A stretch of 64,000 bases of DNA from Candidatus Gallacutalibacter stercoravium (GCA_018716975.1 DVJE01000006.1:1-64000), one strand, 5' to 3'; shown: positions 16,136 to 24,620, numbered from the stretch's first letter. Notes: generated by a model not told the origin, from the sequence alone. Program-made: numbers and translations.

Positions 16136-16710
16136 TGGAGGTTATCTTGCATCGCCGTGCAATCCGGCGGTTTGACACCAAACAAATCGACGAAGAAAGC
16201 TTACAGCAAATTTTACAAGCCGGGCTTTATGCCCCCAGCGCTGGTAGCCGGCAAGGGCCATTATTTGTGGTTTGCCAAGATAAAACCGTAAACGAGCGGT
16301 TGGGCAAAATCAAGCGGGCAAATTCCCGGCCTAGTATGGCCACCGCCACCAGCTATGTATCTAAAGAACAGCCCAGCATTGCCGACGATCCCAAAATAAA
16401 GAATGCTTTCTACAATGCGCCTACGGTTATTACCCTGTTTGCGCCGAAAAACTTTTTGTTTTCTGCCGAAGACTGTGCTGTAGCCGCTGAAAACATGATG
16501 TTGGCCGCGGAATCGCTGGGGATAGGTTCCTGCTATATCGGACAGGGATGGACTGCTTTTGCCGATCCCTATGGGCAGGAAGTTCTTCGCAAATGGGGAG
16601 TACGAACCGATTATTATGCTGTTGTGCAGCTACTGCTGGGGTATCCCCGGCAAGGCGATCCGCACCCCACGCCAAAGCCCCGTAAAGAGGGGCGTGTGCT
16701 GCGCTTTTAG
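16123..16710 (+). CDS. Nitroreductase family FMN-dependent oxidoreductase
   Basis: A 195-residue flavoprotein of the nitroreductase fold. The FMN-binding start VILHRRAIRRFDTKQIDEES and APSAGSRQGPLFVV are characteristic, as are the later AAENMMLAAESLGIGSCYIG and VVQLLLGYP. AGGAGG lies 10 bases before the chosen ATG, which overlaps the end of the maturase gene. Tight coupling suggests it works with the peptide system, perhaps as an electron donor or an oxidase acting on the peptide, but a general detoxification role under HxlR control is equally possible. Confidence 0.92.
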   Translation: MRELMEVILHRRAIRRFDTKQIDEESLQQILQAGLYAPSAGSRQGPLFVVCQDKTVNERLGKIKRANSRPSMATATSYVSKEQPSIADDPKIKNAFYNAPTVITLFAPKNFLFSAEDCAVAAENMMLAAESLGIGSCYIGQGWTAFADPYGQEVLRKWGVRTDYYAVVQLLLGYPRQGDPHPTPKPRKEGRVLRF

Positions 16711-16757
16711 CACTTATACCCGCAAACAGCTTTTTTATAATATAGGAGAAATGAGAA

Positions 16758-17372
16758 ATGGACGCAAAAACTTGCTTGCAAAAATTACAATATGTGGGTG
16801 TGCTGGCATTTGCAACAATAGACGCGCAAGGAAACCCACAGGTGCGCAACATTAGCGCAATCCATTATGAACCAGACGCCATCTACTTTTTTACCGCCAG
16901 AGGCAAGGATTTTTGTAAAGAGCTTCTTGCCGACGGGCGGGTTCAAGTGCTTGGATATACAAAATATAAAGAAATGATCCGTCTATCGGCACGGGCTGTG
17001 CCTGTTGCGCCAGAAGAACAAAGAAAGTGGATGGACATTATCTTTAGCGAGCAGCCCTATCTTGCCAACGTTTATCCCAATGATACAAGAAGCATCGGTA
17101 TTATCTTTGAAATCCGCACGGCACAAATTGAATATTTTCATCTGGGCGTTCATCCCATTTTCCGCGAATGTTATTCGTTGGGAAACACCACTGCTGCGCC
17201 CAAAGGCTATCAGATTACAGAGGCCTGCATCGGCTGTGCAATCTGCGCACGCAATTGCCCGCAAAGCTGTATTGTAGCCGGGCAACCTTTTCAAATTCAG
17301 CAGGAGCATTGCCTGCATTGCGGAAACTGCTATGAAAAATGTCCGGTTAAAGCCGTTGAAAGGCGAGGATAG
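16758..17372 (+). CDS. FMN-binding split-barrel (PNPOx-like) protein fused to a 2x4Fe-4S ferredoxin domain
   Basis: A 204-residue fusion. Residues 1-130 form a pyridoxamine-phosphate-oxidase-like flavin domain (VGVLAFATIDAQGNPQVRN, then IYFFTARGKDFCKEL). The C-terminus carries two ferredoxin motifs, CIGCAICARNCPQSC and CLHCGNCYEKCP. It probably passes electrons between ferredoxin-level carriers and a flavin. It follows the nitroreductase by 47 bases with AGGAG before the ATG. The next gene starts immediately after its stop. Its place between a radical SAM maturase and ADP-ribosylation genes suggests a shared redox function, as an inference. Confidence 0.9.
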   Translation: MDAKTCLQKLQYVGVLAFATIDAQGNPQVRNISAIHYEPDAIYFFTARGKDFCKELLADGRVQVLGYTKYKEMIRLSARAVPVAPEEQRKWMDIIFSEQPYLANVYPNDTRSIGIIFEIRTAQIEYFHLGVHPIFRECYSLGNTTAAPKGYQITEACIGCAICARNCPQSCIVAGQPFQIQQEHCLHCGNCYEKCPVKAVERRG

Positions 17373-17373
17373 C

Positions 17374-18156
17374 ATGACGCAAAGCGAAAGAAGATTATTT
17401 TTAATCCAAGCCCTGTTCCGCGAGATGCCGGAATATTCCAGCATCAATATTCCCACCAGCGAGCAGGAACAAAAAATCCTGCTTCGTTCACTACTGAACA
17501 TCCGTATGCCAAGGCCTGTGAGCCAGGAATTTTTAGCTGTGCAAGACGTCTATTTGCAAACAGAAACAGCGCAAAAAGGGATTACGGACGTTAGCAGCCT
17601 AACCCCTATACGCAAAGGCATTTACCTTTGGCAAGGCGACATTACCACCCTGCGCTGCGATGCCATTGTTAACGCCGCCAATAGCCGTATGTTGGGGTGC
17701 TTTGTACCCTGCCATGGCTGTATTGATAATGCAATTCATACCTTCGCCGGCGTTCAATTGCGGCTTGCTTGCGCCGAACTAATGGAAAGGCAAGGGCGCG
17801 AGGAAGAAACAGGCAAAGCGAAAATCACCCCGGCGTTTAACCTGCCCTGCCAATATGTGCTGCACACAGTTGGGCCTATTGTATACGGAAGGTTAACCCG
17901 GCGGGAAGAACAGCAGCTGGCCTCTTGCTACCGCGCCTGTTTGGAGCTTGCCGGACAAAACGGCATCAAGACCATTGCTTTTTGCTGCATTTCTACGGGA
18001 GAGTTTCACTTTCCTCCCAATCGTGCAGCAGAAATCGCTGTACAGACAGTGAAAAACTATCAACTGAACACGCATAATAAAATCGAGGTAATCTTTAATG
18101 TTTTTAAAAAGACCGACTATACCATCTACCGAAAGCTGCTCAGAGCAGATCTATAA
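17374..18156 (+). CDS. Zinc-containing macrodomain protein-ADP-ribose hydrolase
   Basis: A 260-residue protein with about 85 N-terminal helical residues and a macrodomain. The ADP-ribose-binding WQGDITTLRCDAIVNAANS is followed by the zinc-macrodomain signature CFVPCHGCIDNAIH, the loop VLHTVGPIV and the diphosphate loop CISTGEFHFP. In Staphylococcus and Streptococcus such enzymes remove ADP-ribose that a linked SirTM adds to a lipoyl-carrier protein. Here too the next gene encodes SirTM. No GcvH-L or LplA2 partner is present in the window. The ATG lies directly after the previous stop, weakly preceded by GGCGAGG. Confidence 0.92.
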   Translation: MTQSERRLFLIQALFREMPEYSSINIPTSEQEQKILLRSLLNIRMPRPVSQEFLAVQDVYLQTETAQKGITDVSSLTPIRKGIYLWQGDITTLRCDAIVNAANSRMLGCFVPCHGCIDNAIHTFAGVQLRLACAELMERQGREEETGKAKITPAFNLPCQYVLHTVGPIVYGRLTRREEQQLASCYRACLELAGQNGIKTIAFCCISTGEFHFPPNRAAEIAVQTVKNYQLNTHNKIEVIFNVFKKTDYTIYRKLLRADL

Positions 18157-18976
18157 ACTGAAACGCGCGCTAAACGAGGCCCAGGCCGTAATAATCGGCG
18201 CCGGCGCCGGGCTTTCTACCTCGGCAGGCTTTATTTATGACGGAGACCGCTTTGCGCAATATTTTTCGGACTTTGAAAAAAAGTACGGGTTTCACGATAT
18301 GTACTCCGGCGGATTTTATCCATACCCAACGCCCGAAGAACACTGGGCCTATTGGAGCCGGTATATTTATTGCAACCGTTATATAGATCCGCCTTTTTCT
18401 ACCTACCGGGACTTACTGGGATTGGTAAAGGAGAAGGATTACTTTGTGATTACCACAAATGTTGACCATTGTTTTCAAAAGGCGGGGTTTGATAAAAAGC
18501 GCTTGTTTTATACACAAGGCGATTACGGCCTTTTTCAATGCAGCGAACCCTGCTGTAACGAGACCTTTGATAATAAAGATATTGTTTACCAAATGATAGC
18601 GCAGCAAAAAGATATGCGTGTTCCCTCCGCTTTGCTTCCTATTTGCCCCCACTGTGGAAAGCCCTTAACGATGAACCTGCGTTCCGACAATAAATTTGTA
18701 GAAGATGAAGGCTGGCATTTGGCCGCCGAACGGTATGCAAGTTTTCTTCGCACACGCAAAAATTTACGTATCCTCTTTTTAGAAATCGGTGTGGGTTATA
18801 ATACCCCCGGCATCATCAAGTATCCCTTTTGGCAGATGACCTATCAAAATCAAAAAGCTGTTTATGCCTGTGTAAATAATGGAGAAGCCTGGGCGCCCAA
18901 AGAAATTGCGGAGCGATCCATTTGCATTAACAAAGACAACCGAGAAGTTCTTCGGCAAGTTGCGAATGAAAAATAA
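18098..18976 (+). CDS. Macrodomain-linked class M sirtuin (SirTM) protein ADP-ribosyltransferase
   Basis: A 292-residue sirtuin-fold protein. The NAD-binding motif IIGAGAGLSTSAGF, the conserved TTNVDHCF, and a zinc site built from C-x-C pairs (CSEPCC and CPHC) are present, with an Ile-Gly-Val-Gly-Tyr-Asn-Thr-Pro stretch near the end. SirTM proteins are mono-ADP-ribosyltransferases rather than deacylases. Its gene overlaps the macrodomain gene by 59 bases, with GAGG before the ATG, indicating strict co-expression of the adding and removing enzymes. The natural substrate is unknown here; proteins of the same cluster are candidates. A strong terminator follows. Confidence 0.93.
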   Translation: MFLKRPTIPSTESCSEQIYKLKRALNEAQAVIIGAGAGLSTSAGFIYDGDRFAQYFSDFEKKYGFHDMYSGGFYPYPTPEEHWAYWSRYIYCNRYIDPPFSTYRDLLGLVKEKDYFVITTNVDHCFQKAGFDKKRLFYTQGDYGLFQCSEPCCNETFDNKDIVYQMIAQQKDMRVPSALLPICPHCGKPLTMNLRSDNKFVEDEGWHLAAERYASFLRTRKNLRILFLEIGVGYNTPGIIKYPFWQMTYQNQKAVYACVNNGEAWAPKEIAERSICINKDNREVLRQVANEK

Positions 18977-18995
18977 CAGCGCTGCTGGTGGAAAG

Positions 18996-19038
18996 AAAGA
19001 ATCCGCCGTTATAGTCGCTATATAACGGCGGATTCTTT
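18996..19038 (+). terminator. Terminator of the peptide/SirTM operon
   Basis: A perfect 18-bp stem (18996-19013 with 19021-19038, core ATCCGCCGTTATA) and a 7-nt loop, with the T run within and after the descending arm. Confidence 0.93.
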
Positions 19039-19170
19039 GTCCCATTTTCTATTTGCTTTATTCCCTATGTATGGTATATTGAGGAAAGATAGAGATAGAA
19101 AAAGTAGCACAGCAAAACTTATCGTGGGCGGCCTAAAAATATTGTTGTAAGAGTTAAGGAGGCGTTTTGT

Positions 19171-19803
19171 ATGGCGTTTGATTATAAAAAAGAATATAAA
19201 GAATTCTATATGCCGCCAAAAAAGCCGAGCATCGTTACAGTTCCGCCGATCAATTATATTGCGGTTCGTGGCAAAGGCAATCCCAACGATGAGAACGGCG
19301 AATATAAGAATGCTATCGGTTTGCTGTATGGCATTGCATTCACGCTTAAAATGAGCTATAAAGGCCCGCATAAAATAGACGGATACTTTGCGTACGTTGT
19401 GCCGCCGCTGGAAGGCTTTTGGTGGCAGGACGGTACCCAAACCATCGACTATGCCCATAAAGAAAATTTCAACTTTATCTCCCTTATCCGCTTACCGGAC
19501 TTTGTGACACCTTCGGACTTTAATTGGGCCGTGGCAGAAGCTACCCGTAAAAAGAAAACGGACTATGCAAAGGTAGAGTTTTTTGCTTATGAGGAAGGGG
19601 AATGCGTACAATGCATGCACATTGGTTCTTATGACGATGAACCGGCAACGATTGCCGCTATGCACCGGTACGCAGAACAGAATGGTTATGCACTTGATAT
19701 CACCGCTGCCCGATATCATCATGAAATCTATCTTTCCGATCCCCGAAAATGCGATGTTAACAAACTAAGGACCGTAATTAGGCATCCGATAAAGAAAATA
19801 TAA
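19171..19803 (+). CDS. GyrI-like small-molecule-binding domain protein
   Basis: A 210-residue protein matching stand-alone GyrI-like (SHOCT-free) domain proteins. It has the conserved start KEYKEFYMPPKKPSIVTVPP, then YIAVRGKGNPND, PPLEGFWW and the late HIGSYDDEPATIAAMHRYAE. These folds bind hydrophobic or cationic compounds and are related to the effector domains of MerR/AraC regulators and to gyrase inhibitor GyrI, but no DNA-binding domain is present. GGAGG lies 7 bases before the ATG. It is a single-gene unit behind the SirTM operon terminator. Confidence 0.88.
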   Translation: MAFDYKKEYKEFYMPPKKPSIVTVPPINYIAVRGKGNPNDENGEYKNAIGLLYGIAFTLKMSYKGPHKIDGYFAYVVPPLEGFWWQDGTQTIDYAHKENFNFISLIRLPDFVTPSDFNWAVAEATRKKKTDYAKVEFFAYEEGECVQCMHIGSYDDEPATIAAMHRYAEQNGYALDITAARYHHEIYLSDPRKCDVNKLRTVIRHPIKKI

Positions 19804-19974
19804 AAAACAGTGTTTTAAAAGCATTAAAAATATTATTCAGATGAAACTGCAGCGAATGCGGGCGAAAAAGCGTGCGGCGGATGCGCCGAACGAACAGCCG
19901 TCCGTTTGACGGTTTCTATAGGATTGCCGTATATAAGTATTTCACTTTACTGTCTAGCAGTAAAAAACGAAAAG

Positions 19975-20325
19975 TCAGCCCCGTAGAATTTTTGCCATCG
20001 GCTTCCCTTTGGCTAGCTCGTCAATGAGTTTGTCAAGATAGCGTATCTCCTGCATCAGGGGTTCTTTTATTTCCTCCACCCTAACGCCGCACACCACCCC
20101 TTTAATCAATTTCCTGCTAGGATTCAGATGCGGGGCGTTTTGAAAAAAAGCCGCATAGTCCACCGGTGTTTCAAGCAGTTGCTTTAGTTCTATTTCACTA
20201 TACCCTGTAAGCCATTGTATAATTTGATCCACCTCTTGCTGTGTGCGGCCTTTTCTAATCGCCTTGTTGAGCAACAGCGGATAAACTTTTGAAAATTTCA
20301 TTTGATACACCTTATCTGCATTCAT
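19975..20325 (-). CDS. DUF2200 family protein
   Basis: A 116-residue protein matching DUF2200: the start [20 protein letters not shown], then [18 protein letters not shown] and the C-terminal [20 protein letters not shown]. The function of the family is unknown; it resembles small cytoplasmic proteins with no catalytic motif. The ATG overlaps the end of the DUF1905 gene by four bases, so the two are translated from one mRNA. A GyrI-like protein, DUF2200 and DUF1905 side by side is a combination often seen as small accessory genes in Bacillota. Confidence 0.85.
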   Translation of the reverse strand: MNADKVYQMKFSKVYPLLLNKAIRKGRTQQEVDQIIQWLTGYSEIELKQLLETPVDYAAFFQNAPHLNPSRKLIKGVVCGVRVEEIKEPLMQEIRYLDKLIDELAKGKPMAKILRG

Positions 20326-20621
20326 GGTGTTTCCTCCCTTTTTTCTTGTACGGTAACCAAAACGGTATCCCCTGCCTGCTTATTGATGGCGTTTCTAATA
20401 TCTTTGCGAATACCAATGATATAGCAAATAGAGCCATCGGCATTCTTTACACCCATATTAACAATGCTCCCGGTATACGAAACCCCGTCAAAAGTAACAT
20501 CTACTTTTACTCTTCCCTTTCCAAATTCCTTTTTGATATCATAAGGAAAGCGCACAAACGCCCCGTTTTTATCGGGAACCGCTTCAATCACCGCAGTAAA
20601 TTGATATTTTTTATCACTCAT
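20322..20621 (-). CDS. DUF1905 domain protein
   Basis: A 99-residue beta-barrel-like protein. It has the DUF1905 pattern [20 protein letters not shown], the middle [20 protein letters not shown] and the closing [20 protein letters not shown]. Its biochemical role is unknown. It is upstream of and overlaps DUF2200. Between its start and the tRNA genes (20622-21024) I see only two tRNA-operon terminators and no gene. Confidence 0.88.
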   Translation of the reverse strand: MSDKKYQFTAVIEAVPDKNGAFVRFPYDIKKEFGKGRVKVDVTFDGVSYTGSIVNMGVKNADGSICYIIGIRKDIRNAINKQAGDTVLVTVQEKREETP

Positions 20622-20885
20622 TCTGCTTTTAACTCCGTTCTTAGCTCTTGTATTTACTTGTAATGTTTATCATAGCATAATGCGCCTGGTTTTACACATC
20701 TTGTAACAAAAATAAATGCATGCGCAGGGTGTATGGATTGCCTATTCCCCTGCTATTTTGCGGCGTGAGCGCGCTTTGAGTTTTTGACCAAATTTGAAGC
20801 AAACTCTGTATTAGCATAAGCCCACAAAACAGCAGGCGTAAACACCAAATAAACGCCAAACCATACCATTTCAAAAATAAAAATC

Positions 20886-20918
20886 CCCAGGAACCCGTAT
20901 AAATACTAGGTTCCCAGG
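20886..20918 (-). terminator. Second terminator of the tRNA-Gln/Pro transcript
   Basis: On the minus strand CCCTGGGAACC pairs with GGTTCCTGGGG (two G-U pairs) around a 10-nt loop, followed by ATTTTTATTTTT. Confidence 0.7.
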
Positions 20919-20987
20919 GATATTGGTTGGGTTTATAGATACAAAAAAGATACCCACTATCAACGCGAGCGCAAAATCAAAAAATAG

Positions 20988-21022
20988 AAAAAACCTGCGG
21001 CGCGCAAATTGCTCACCGCAGG
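20988..21022 (-). terminator. First terminator of the tRNA-Gln/Pro transcript
   Basis: CCTGCGG/CCGCAGG with a 15-nt loop begins 3 bases beyond the tRNA-Pro CCA end and is followed on the minus strand by TTTTTTCTATTTTTT. Confidence 0.85.
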
Positions 21023-21024
21023 TG

Positions 21025-21101
21025 TGGTCGAGGTGACAGGATTTGAACCTGCGGCCTCTACGTCCCGAACGTAGCGCTCCACCAAACTGAGCTACACCTC
21101 G
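21025..21101 (-). tRNA. tRNA-Pro (CGG)
   Basis: A full 77-nt cloverleaf with encoded CCA. The anticodon loop TTCGGGA between CTACG and CGTAG gives anticodon CGG. The acceptor stem CGAGGTG pairs with CACCTCG. It lies 41 bases after tRNA-Gln in the same transcript. Confidence 0.97.
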
Positions 21102-21142
21102 AAGGACAAAATCAAGCCCCGGAAAAACCGGGGCTGATTTTT

Positions 21143-21216
21143 TGGCTGCGGAACTAGGATTCGAACCCAGACAAACAGAGTCAGAGTCTGCCGTGCTACC
21201 TTTACACAATTCCGCA
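21143..21216 (-). tRNA. tRNA-Gln (CTG)
   Basis: A 74-nt cloverleaf with encoded CCA. The acceptor is TGCGGAA/TTCCGCA and the anticodon loop CTCTGAC gives CTG. CTG-Gln isoacceptors are less common than TTG in low-G+C Bacillota and suit a genome with more G+C. Confidence 0.95.
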
Positions 21217-21394
21217 TCAGACAGCGAATATTATTATACCCGAAATAAAGGAAAAGTCAAGTGCTTTTTGAAAAATTTATCAAAAAATCGAGCAACTCGT
21301 AATCATATAACCGGCCTACAACATACTGCCACAGATACAATCCGCTATTACCATACGCGCAGCGTTCGACAAAAAGATTAACAATTTTACTGCC

Positions 21395-21423
21395 TTGACA
21401 AGTTTTAAGATAGTGATTATCAT
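21395..21423 (+). promoter_or_regulatory. Strong candidate promoter upstream of GH32
   Basis: TTGACA (21395-21400), a 17-base spacer and TATCAT (21418-21423). It predicts an unusually long leader of about 150 nt before the GH32 ATG. Confidence 0.75.
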
Positions 21424-21455
21424 GTGAACAGCAACTGTTTATAAAAACTGCATAC

Positions 21456-21502
21456 GCGCCTCAAAGGAGGATTCAAAAAGTATTTTAATCCTATTTAGGC
21501 GC
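21456..21502 (+). promoter_or_regulatory. Imperfect hairpin in the GH32 leader
   Basis: GCGCCT (21456) pairs with AGGCGC (21497) and AGGATT (21468) with AATCCT (21487). The structure traps an AAAGGAGG sequence that has no start codon behind it. It may be a regulatory leader. No known riboswitch was recognised. Confidence 0.25.
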
Positions 21503-21579
21503 CGTCTTGGCAATTTTTTATTGCTGGCACAAACAGCCGGCAAATGTATTATAAAAGGAAAGAAGAAGGTGTTTCGCAA

Positions 21580-23160
21580 ATGGCGCAATATGAAATTGCT
21601 GTAACCAAACCCTATCTCTGGTTCCCTGTTCGAATCGCGGCCCAAAAGCAGTATGTTGAGATTTTTGCCAACGGTGCAAAATGCTTTGAATTCGACATTC
21701 CTGTTAAAAACGATGACAATGCCCCGGATTTTTACGGCTGTTTGGAGGTAGCCCCTTTTATCGGGCAGACTTTTTTGCTGCAAGCTCCGGTAGACGAAAG
21801 CTGGTTTGCGCAAATTCGACAAGAAGACTCCCGGCCTGACAGGCCTGCGAGCCCCAACCGCCCCTTACTGCACATGACTGCAAACAGCGGCTGGATAAAC
21901 GATCCCAATGGACTGGTTTACCACGACGGCACCTACCATCTTTTCTTCCAGCACAATCCTTTTGACGTAGCGTGGGGCAATATGAGCTGGGGGCATTGTG
22001 TTAGCAAAGATTTGATGCATTGGACACAAATCGATACGGCTTTACATCCCGATTCTTCCGGCACTATGTTCTCCGGCTCCGGTTTAGTGGATGTTCAAAA
22101 TGCGCTTGGCTACGGCCAAAACACTTTGGCCTTTTTCTACACGGCTGCCGGCGGCAGCAATCCCTGGTCGAAGGGCACGCTGTTTACACAGCATCTTGCC
22201 GTAAGCACAGATGAAGGCCGCACTTTACAAAAACAAGGCGTCGCTGTGCCCACCATCGGCCCCGATAGCCGCGATCCCAAAGTATTTTGGCATGAAGTGT
22301 CCCAAGCGTATATCATGGCTTTGTGGATTGAAGGAAACGACTACGCTATTTTACGTTCAACCGATTTGCGGCATTGGGAACAATCGCAGCGCTTTACCAT
22401 GCCGGACGCGTGGGAGTGCCCGGATTTGTTCTGCTTGCCTGTGTATGATGCTGCCGGCGCAGCTCATGGAGAAAAGTGGGTGTTTTGGTCGGCGCCTGGG
22501 TATTATTCCGTTGGAAACTTCGACGGTTACCGTTATACGCCGGAAGAAAGCCATTCTGCCTATGCCCGAGACGGCGTGCAAAAAGACGAATTGTCTTACG
22601 CCGCGCAAACTTATTCTAATACGCCGGGCCGCGTGATTAACATCGCTTGGTTGCGTCCGCAGAACCGCGGCGAACTTTTTACCGGCTGCATGGGGATTCC
22701 GAGGGAATTTTCTTTGATAAAAACAGCCAGCGGCACTATTCTGCAGCATAAGCCCGCTAAGGAATTCACCGATCTACTTCGGGCCGATATCTCCTTTGGC
22801 CTTGCTGCCAATGACAGCCGCTGCTGCAATGCGGCGGAAGAGCCCTTTGTATTGGATCTTTCCCTCAACGAACAAACCAGCGGTAAAGCTGAGATTGAAT
22901 ACAACGGCTTTATTATTTCAGTAAACCTGGGCGATGGAACCGTTTGCGCCAACGGCAGAACCTTTGCCTTTGATAAAGGGGCTGTGTGCGGCGCTATGGA
23001 TCTTCAGCTAATTGTAGATTACAAGGTGGTAGAGCTAACCGCCGCCAACCACACGCTGTACACCGTTATGGAAAACACCTCTCACCAACTGGCAGGCAAT
23101 ATTACCGTTCGAACTGAGGATTGCGCGGCAACAGCCGGCCTTTCTCGTGTGGCGCTGTAA
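21580..23160 (+). CDS. GH32 beta-fructosidase (levanase/invertase family)
   Basis: A 526-residue glycoside hydrolase that releases fructose from sucrose, inulin or levan-type oligosaccharides. It lacks a signal peptide, so it should act in the cytoplasm. After about 85 residues of N-terminal strand-rich sequence come the nucleophile motif SGWINDPNGLVYHDGTYHLF, FSGSG, the RDPKVFWHE motif and the acid/base motif DAWECPDLF. A C-terminal beta-sandwich (from about residue 395) completes the fold. I chose the ATG giving MAQYEIAV behind AGAAGG. The in-frame ATG at 21544 has no ribosome site. It stands alone, without a PTS or transporter. Confidence 0.94.
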   Translation: MAQYEIAVTKPYLWFPVRIAAQKQYVEIFANGAKCFEFDIPVKNDDNAPDFYGCLEVAPFIGQTFLLQAPVDESWFAQIRQEDSRPDRPASPNRPLLHMTANSGWINDPNGLVYHDGTYHLFFQHNPFDVAWGNMSWGHCVSKDLMHWTQIDTALHPDSSGTMFSGSGLVDVQNALGYGQNTLAFFYTAAGGSNPWSKGTLFTQHLAVSTDEGRTLQKQGVAVPTIGPDSRDPKVFWHEVSQAYIMALWIEGNDYAILRSTDLRHWEQSQRFTMPDAWECPDLFCLPVYDAAGAAHGEKWVFWSAPGYYSVGNFDGYRYTPEESHSAYARDGVQKDELSYAAQTYSNTPGRVINIAWLRPQNRGELFTGCMGIPREFSLIKTASGTILQHKPAKEFTDLLRADISFGLAANDSRCCNAAEEPFVLDLSLNEQTSGKAEIEYNGFIISVNLGDGTVCANGRTFAFDKGAVCGAMDLQLIVDYKVVELTAANHTLYTVMENTSHQLAGNITVRTEDCAATAGLSRVAL

Positions 23161-23203
23161 GCGACTACTCTATGTAACATCAAATATTCTTTCTAAACAT
23201 ACA

Positions 23204-23240
23204 CGGCGGGCTGCCCAATCAAGGGCAGTCCGCCGCTTTT
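23204..23240 (+). terminator. Terminator of GH32
   Basis: CGGCGGGCTGCCC pairs with GGGCAGTCCGCCG (one G-U pair) around a 6-nt loop and is followed by CTTTT. Confidence 0.92.
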
Positions 23241-23581
23241 GATTAAAACGCTATTTCTTATTGATCCTCTCTCATGATAGAGCAAGGTCTTAAACGAATA
23301 ATAAAACGCCAATAACCGGTAACATAACCGTTACGCTGTCACACATCACAAAGTGCCGAAAGTTTAACACCTATGTTCTGATAGATAAATGTTATTTTGC
23401 TTCGCGTTTGCAAAACAACCGGTAATGCGCAACAATGCGGCACCGATACACTTATGCAGTGCCGCTGTTACGCCGCCTATCATATCCAACAAGCAGCGAA
23501 CGCTAAAAGCGCCGTCGAGCCTAAAGATAGCTATGCAACATCTGTTACACAGAATCAACACGAGCGGGCCAAAAGCAGGGC
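23241..23581. other. Gene-free stretch between GH32 and kdgK
   Basis: The convergent 3' region of the uronate operon. I see no reading frame with a ribosome site and no strong terminator for the minus strand. A 6-bp TTTTGC/GCAAAA dyad near 23395-23415 is too weak to call. Confidence 0.4.
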
Positions 23582-24607
23582 TTACCGGTTCATTTCGCTC
23601 TGTACGCCACCGCCGTGATGAGCAGCGATAACGGCGTTAACCTCTTGCAGGCTGGTGCAAGGCAAATCCCCCGTCACCGTATTTTTCAGCGCCGCCATGG
23701 CGTTGCCATATTCCACCGAGCGCTGCAAATCCCCATACTGCAGCAGGCCGAACAAAGCCCCAGCCACAAAGGCATCGCCGCTGCCGATGCGATCGATAAC
23801 CTGTATGTCACGGTATGGCTCCTCGGTGAAGAAAACATCCTCCTGCGCCCCGTAGATCAGCGAACCGAAATGATGCTTTTGGGGGCTTATCACCTGGCGC
23901 TGGGTGGTGGCCACCACCTGCACCCCGTACTGTGCACAGTAGCTTTTCATAATGTCTTTCAGTTCACCCTGTTTTTGGAACATCCGGCGGGAGGTTTCTT
24001 CTGAGATAAACAAAATATCCACCAGGGGCAAAATGTCTTCAATGGCCGCCCGGGCCTCTTCCTCGCCCCATAGATTGGCCCGGTAGTTGACGTCAAAGGA
24101 AACCAACGCCCCCGCCTGCTTAAACCGGTGCATCATCTCCGCCGCTGTTTGGCGCACTGCGCCGCCCAAGGCCAGCGAGATACCGCAAGTGTGAAACAAT
24201 CTTGCCTGGCTATATAGCTCATCGGGAATCTCCCGGGGCGAGATGTGGTTGACCGCCGAATTCTTGCGGTCGTACACGACACTAGGCTTGCGGGGCGCTG
24301 CGCCGCTTTCGTAATAATAAATGCCCAGGCGCGCATTGGGATCAGCGTCATAAATCAGGCATTCGCCGCTAACGCCCCCCGCTTGGATCTGCCTGGCCAG
24401 GTAGCGGCTAATTTCGTTATCCGGCAGGCGAGAAACCACCGCCGGGCGAAGCCCCAGCGCCGCCAGACCCATTGCTACATTGAGCTCGGCGCCCCCTGTC
24501 TGCTTTTCAAACACGGTGCTTTGGGCAAAACGTTGGGTGCCTGGGGGCGAAAGCCGCAGCATAATTTCGCCAAAGGTGACCGCATCATAGCGTTTGCTTG
24601 CTTGCAT
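23582..24607 (-). CDS. kdgK: 2-keto-3-deoxygluconate kinase (PfkB family)
   Basis: KdgK phosphorylates 2-keto-3-deoxygluconate (KDG) to KDPG, the fourth step of glucuronate breakdown. The 341-residue product has the PfkB start VTFGEIMLRLSPPG, the substrate region QTGGAELNVAMGLAALG, SFDVNYRANLW, and the ATP/anion-hole motif DRIGSGDAFVAGALFG with the catalytic Asp. It is the last gene of the uronate run; its start lies 13 bases after the aldolase gene's stop. The neighbours make KDG the most likely substrate among PfkB sugars. Confidence 0.93.
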   Translation of the reverse strand: MQASKRYDAVTFGEIMLRLSPPGTQRFAQSTVFEKQTGGAELNVAMGLAALGLRPAVVSRLPDNEISRYLARQIQAGGVSGECLIYDADPNARLGIYYYESGAAPRKPSVVYDRKNSAVNHISPREIPDELYSQARLFHTCGISLALGGAVRQTAAEMMHRFKQAGALVSFDVNYRANLWGEEEARAAIEDILPLVDILFISEETSRRMFQKQGELKDIMKSYCAQYGVQVVATTQRQVISPQKHHFGSLIYGAQEDVFFTEEPYRDIQVIDRIGSGDAFVAGALFGLLQYGDLQRSVEYGNAMAALKNTVTGDLPCTSLQEVNAVIAAHHGGGVQSEMNR

Positions 24608-24620
24608 GGCTTACTCCCCC

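Noticed and set aside
21025-21216. tRNA pair as an integration site of a mobile element
   Set aside because: No integrase and no repeated tRNA 3' end were seen on either side.
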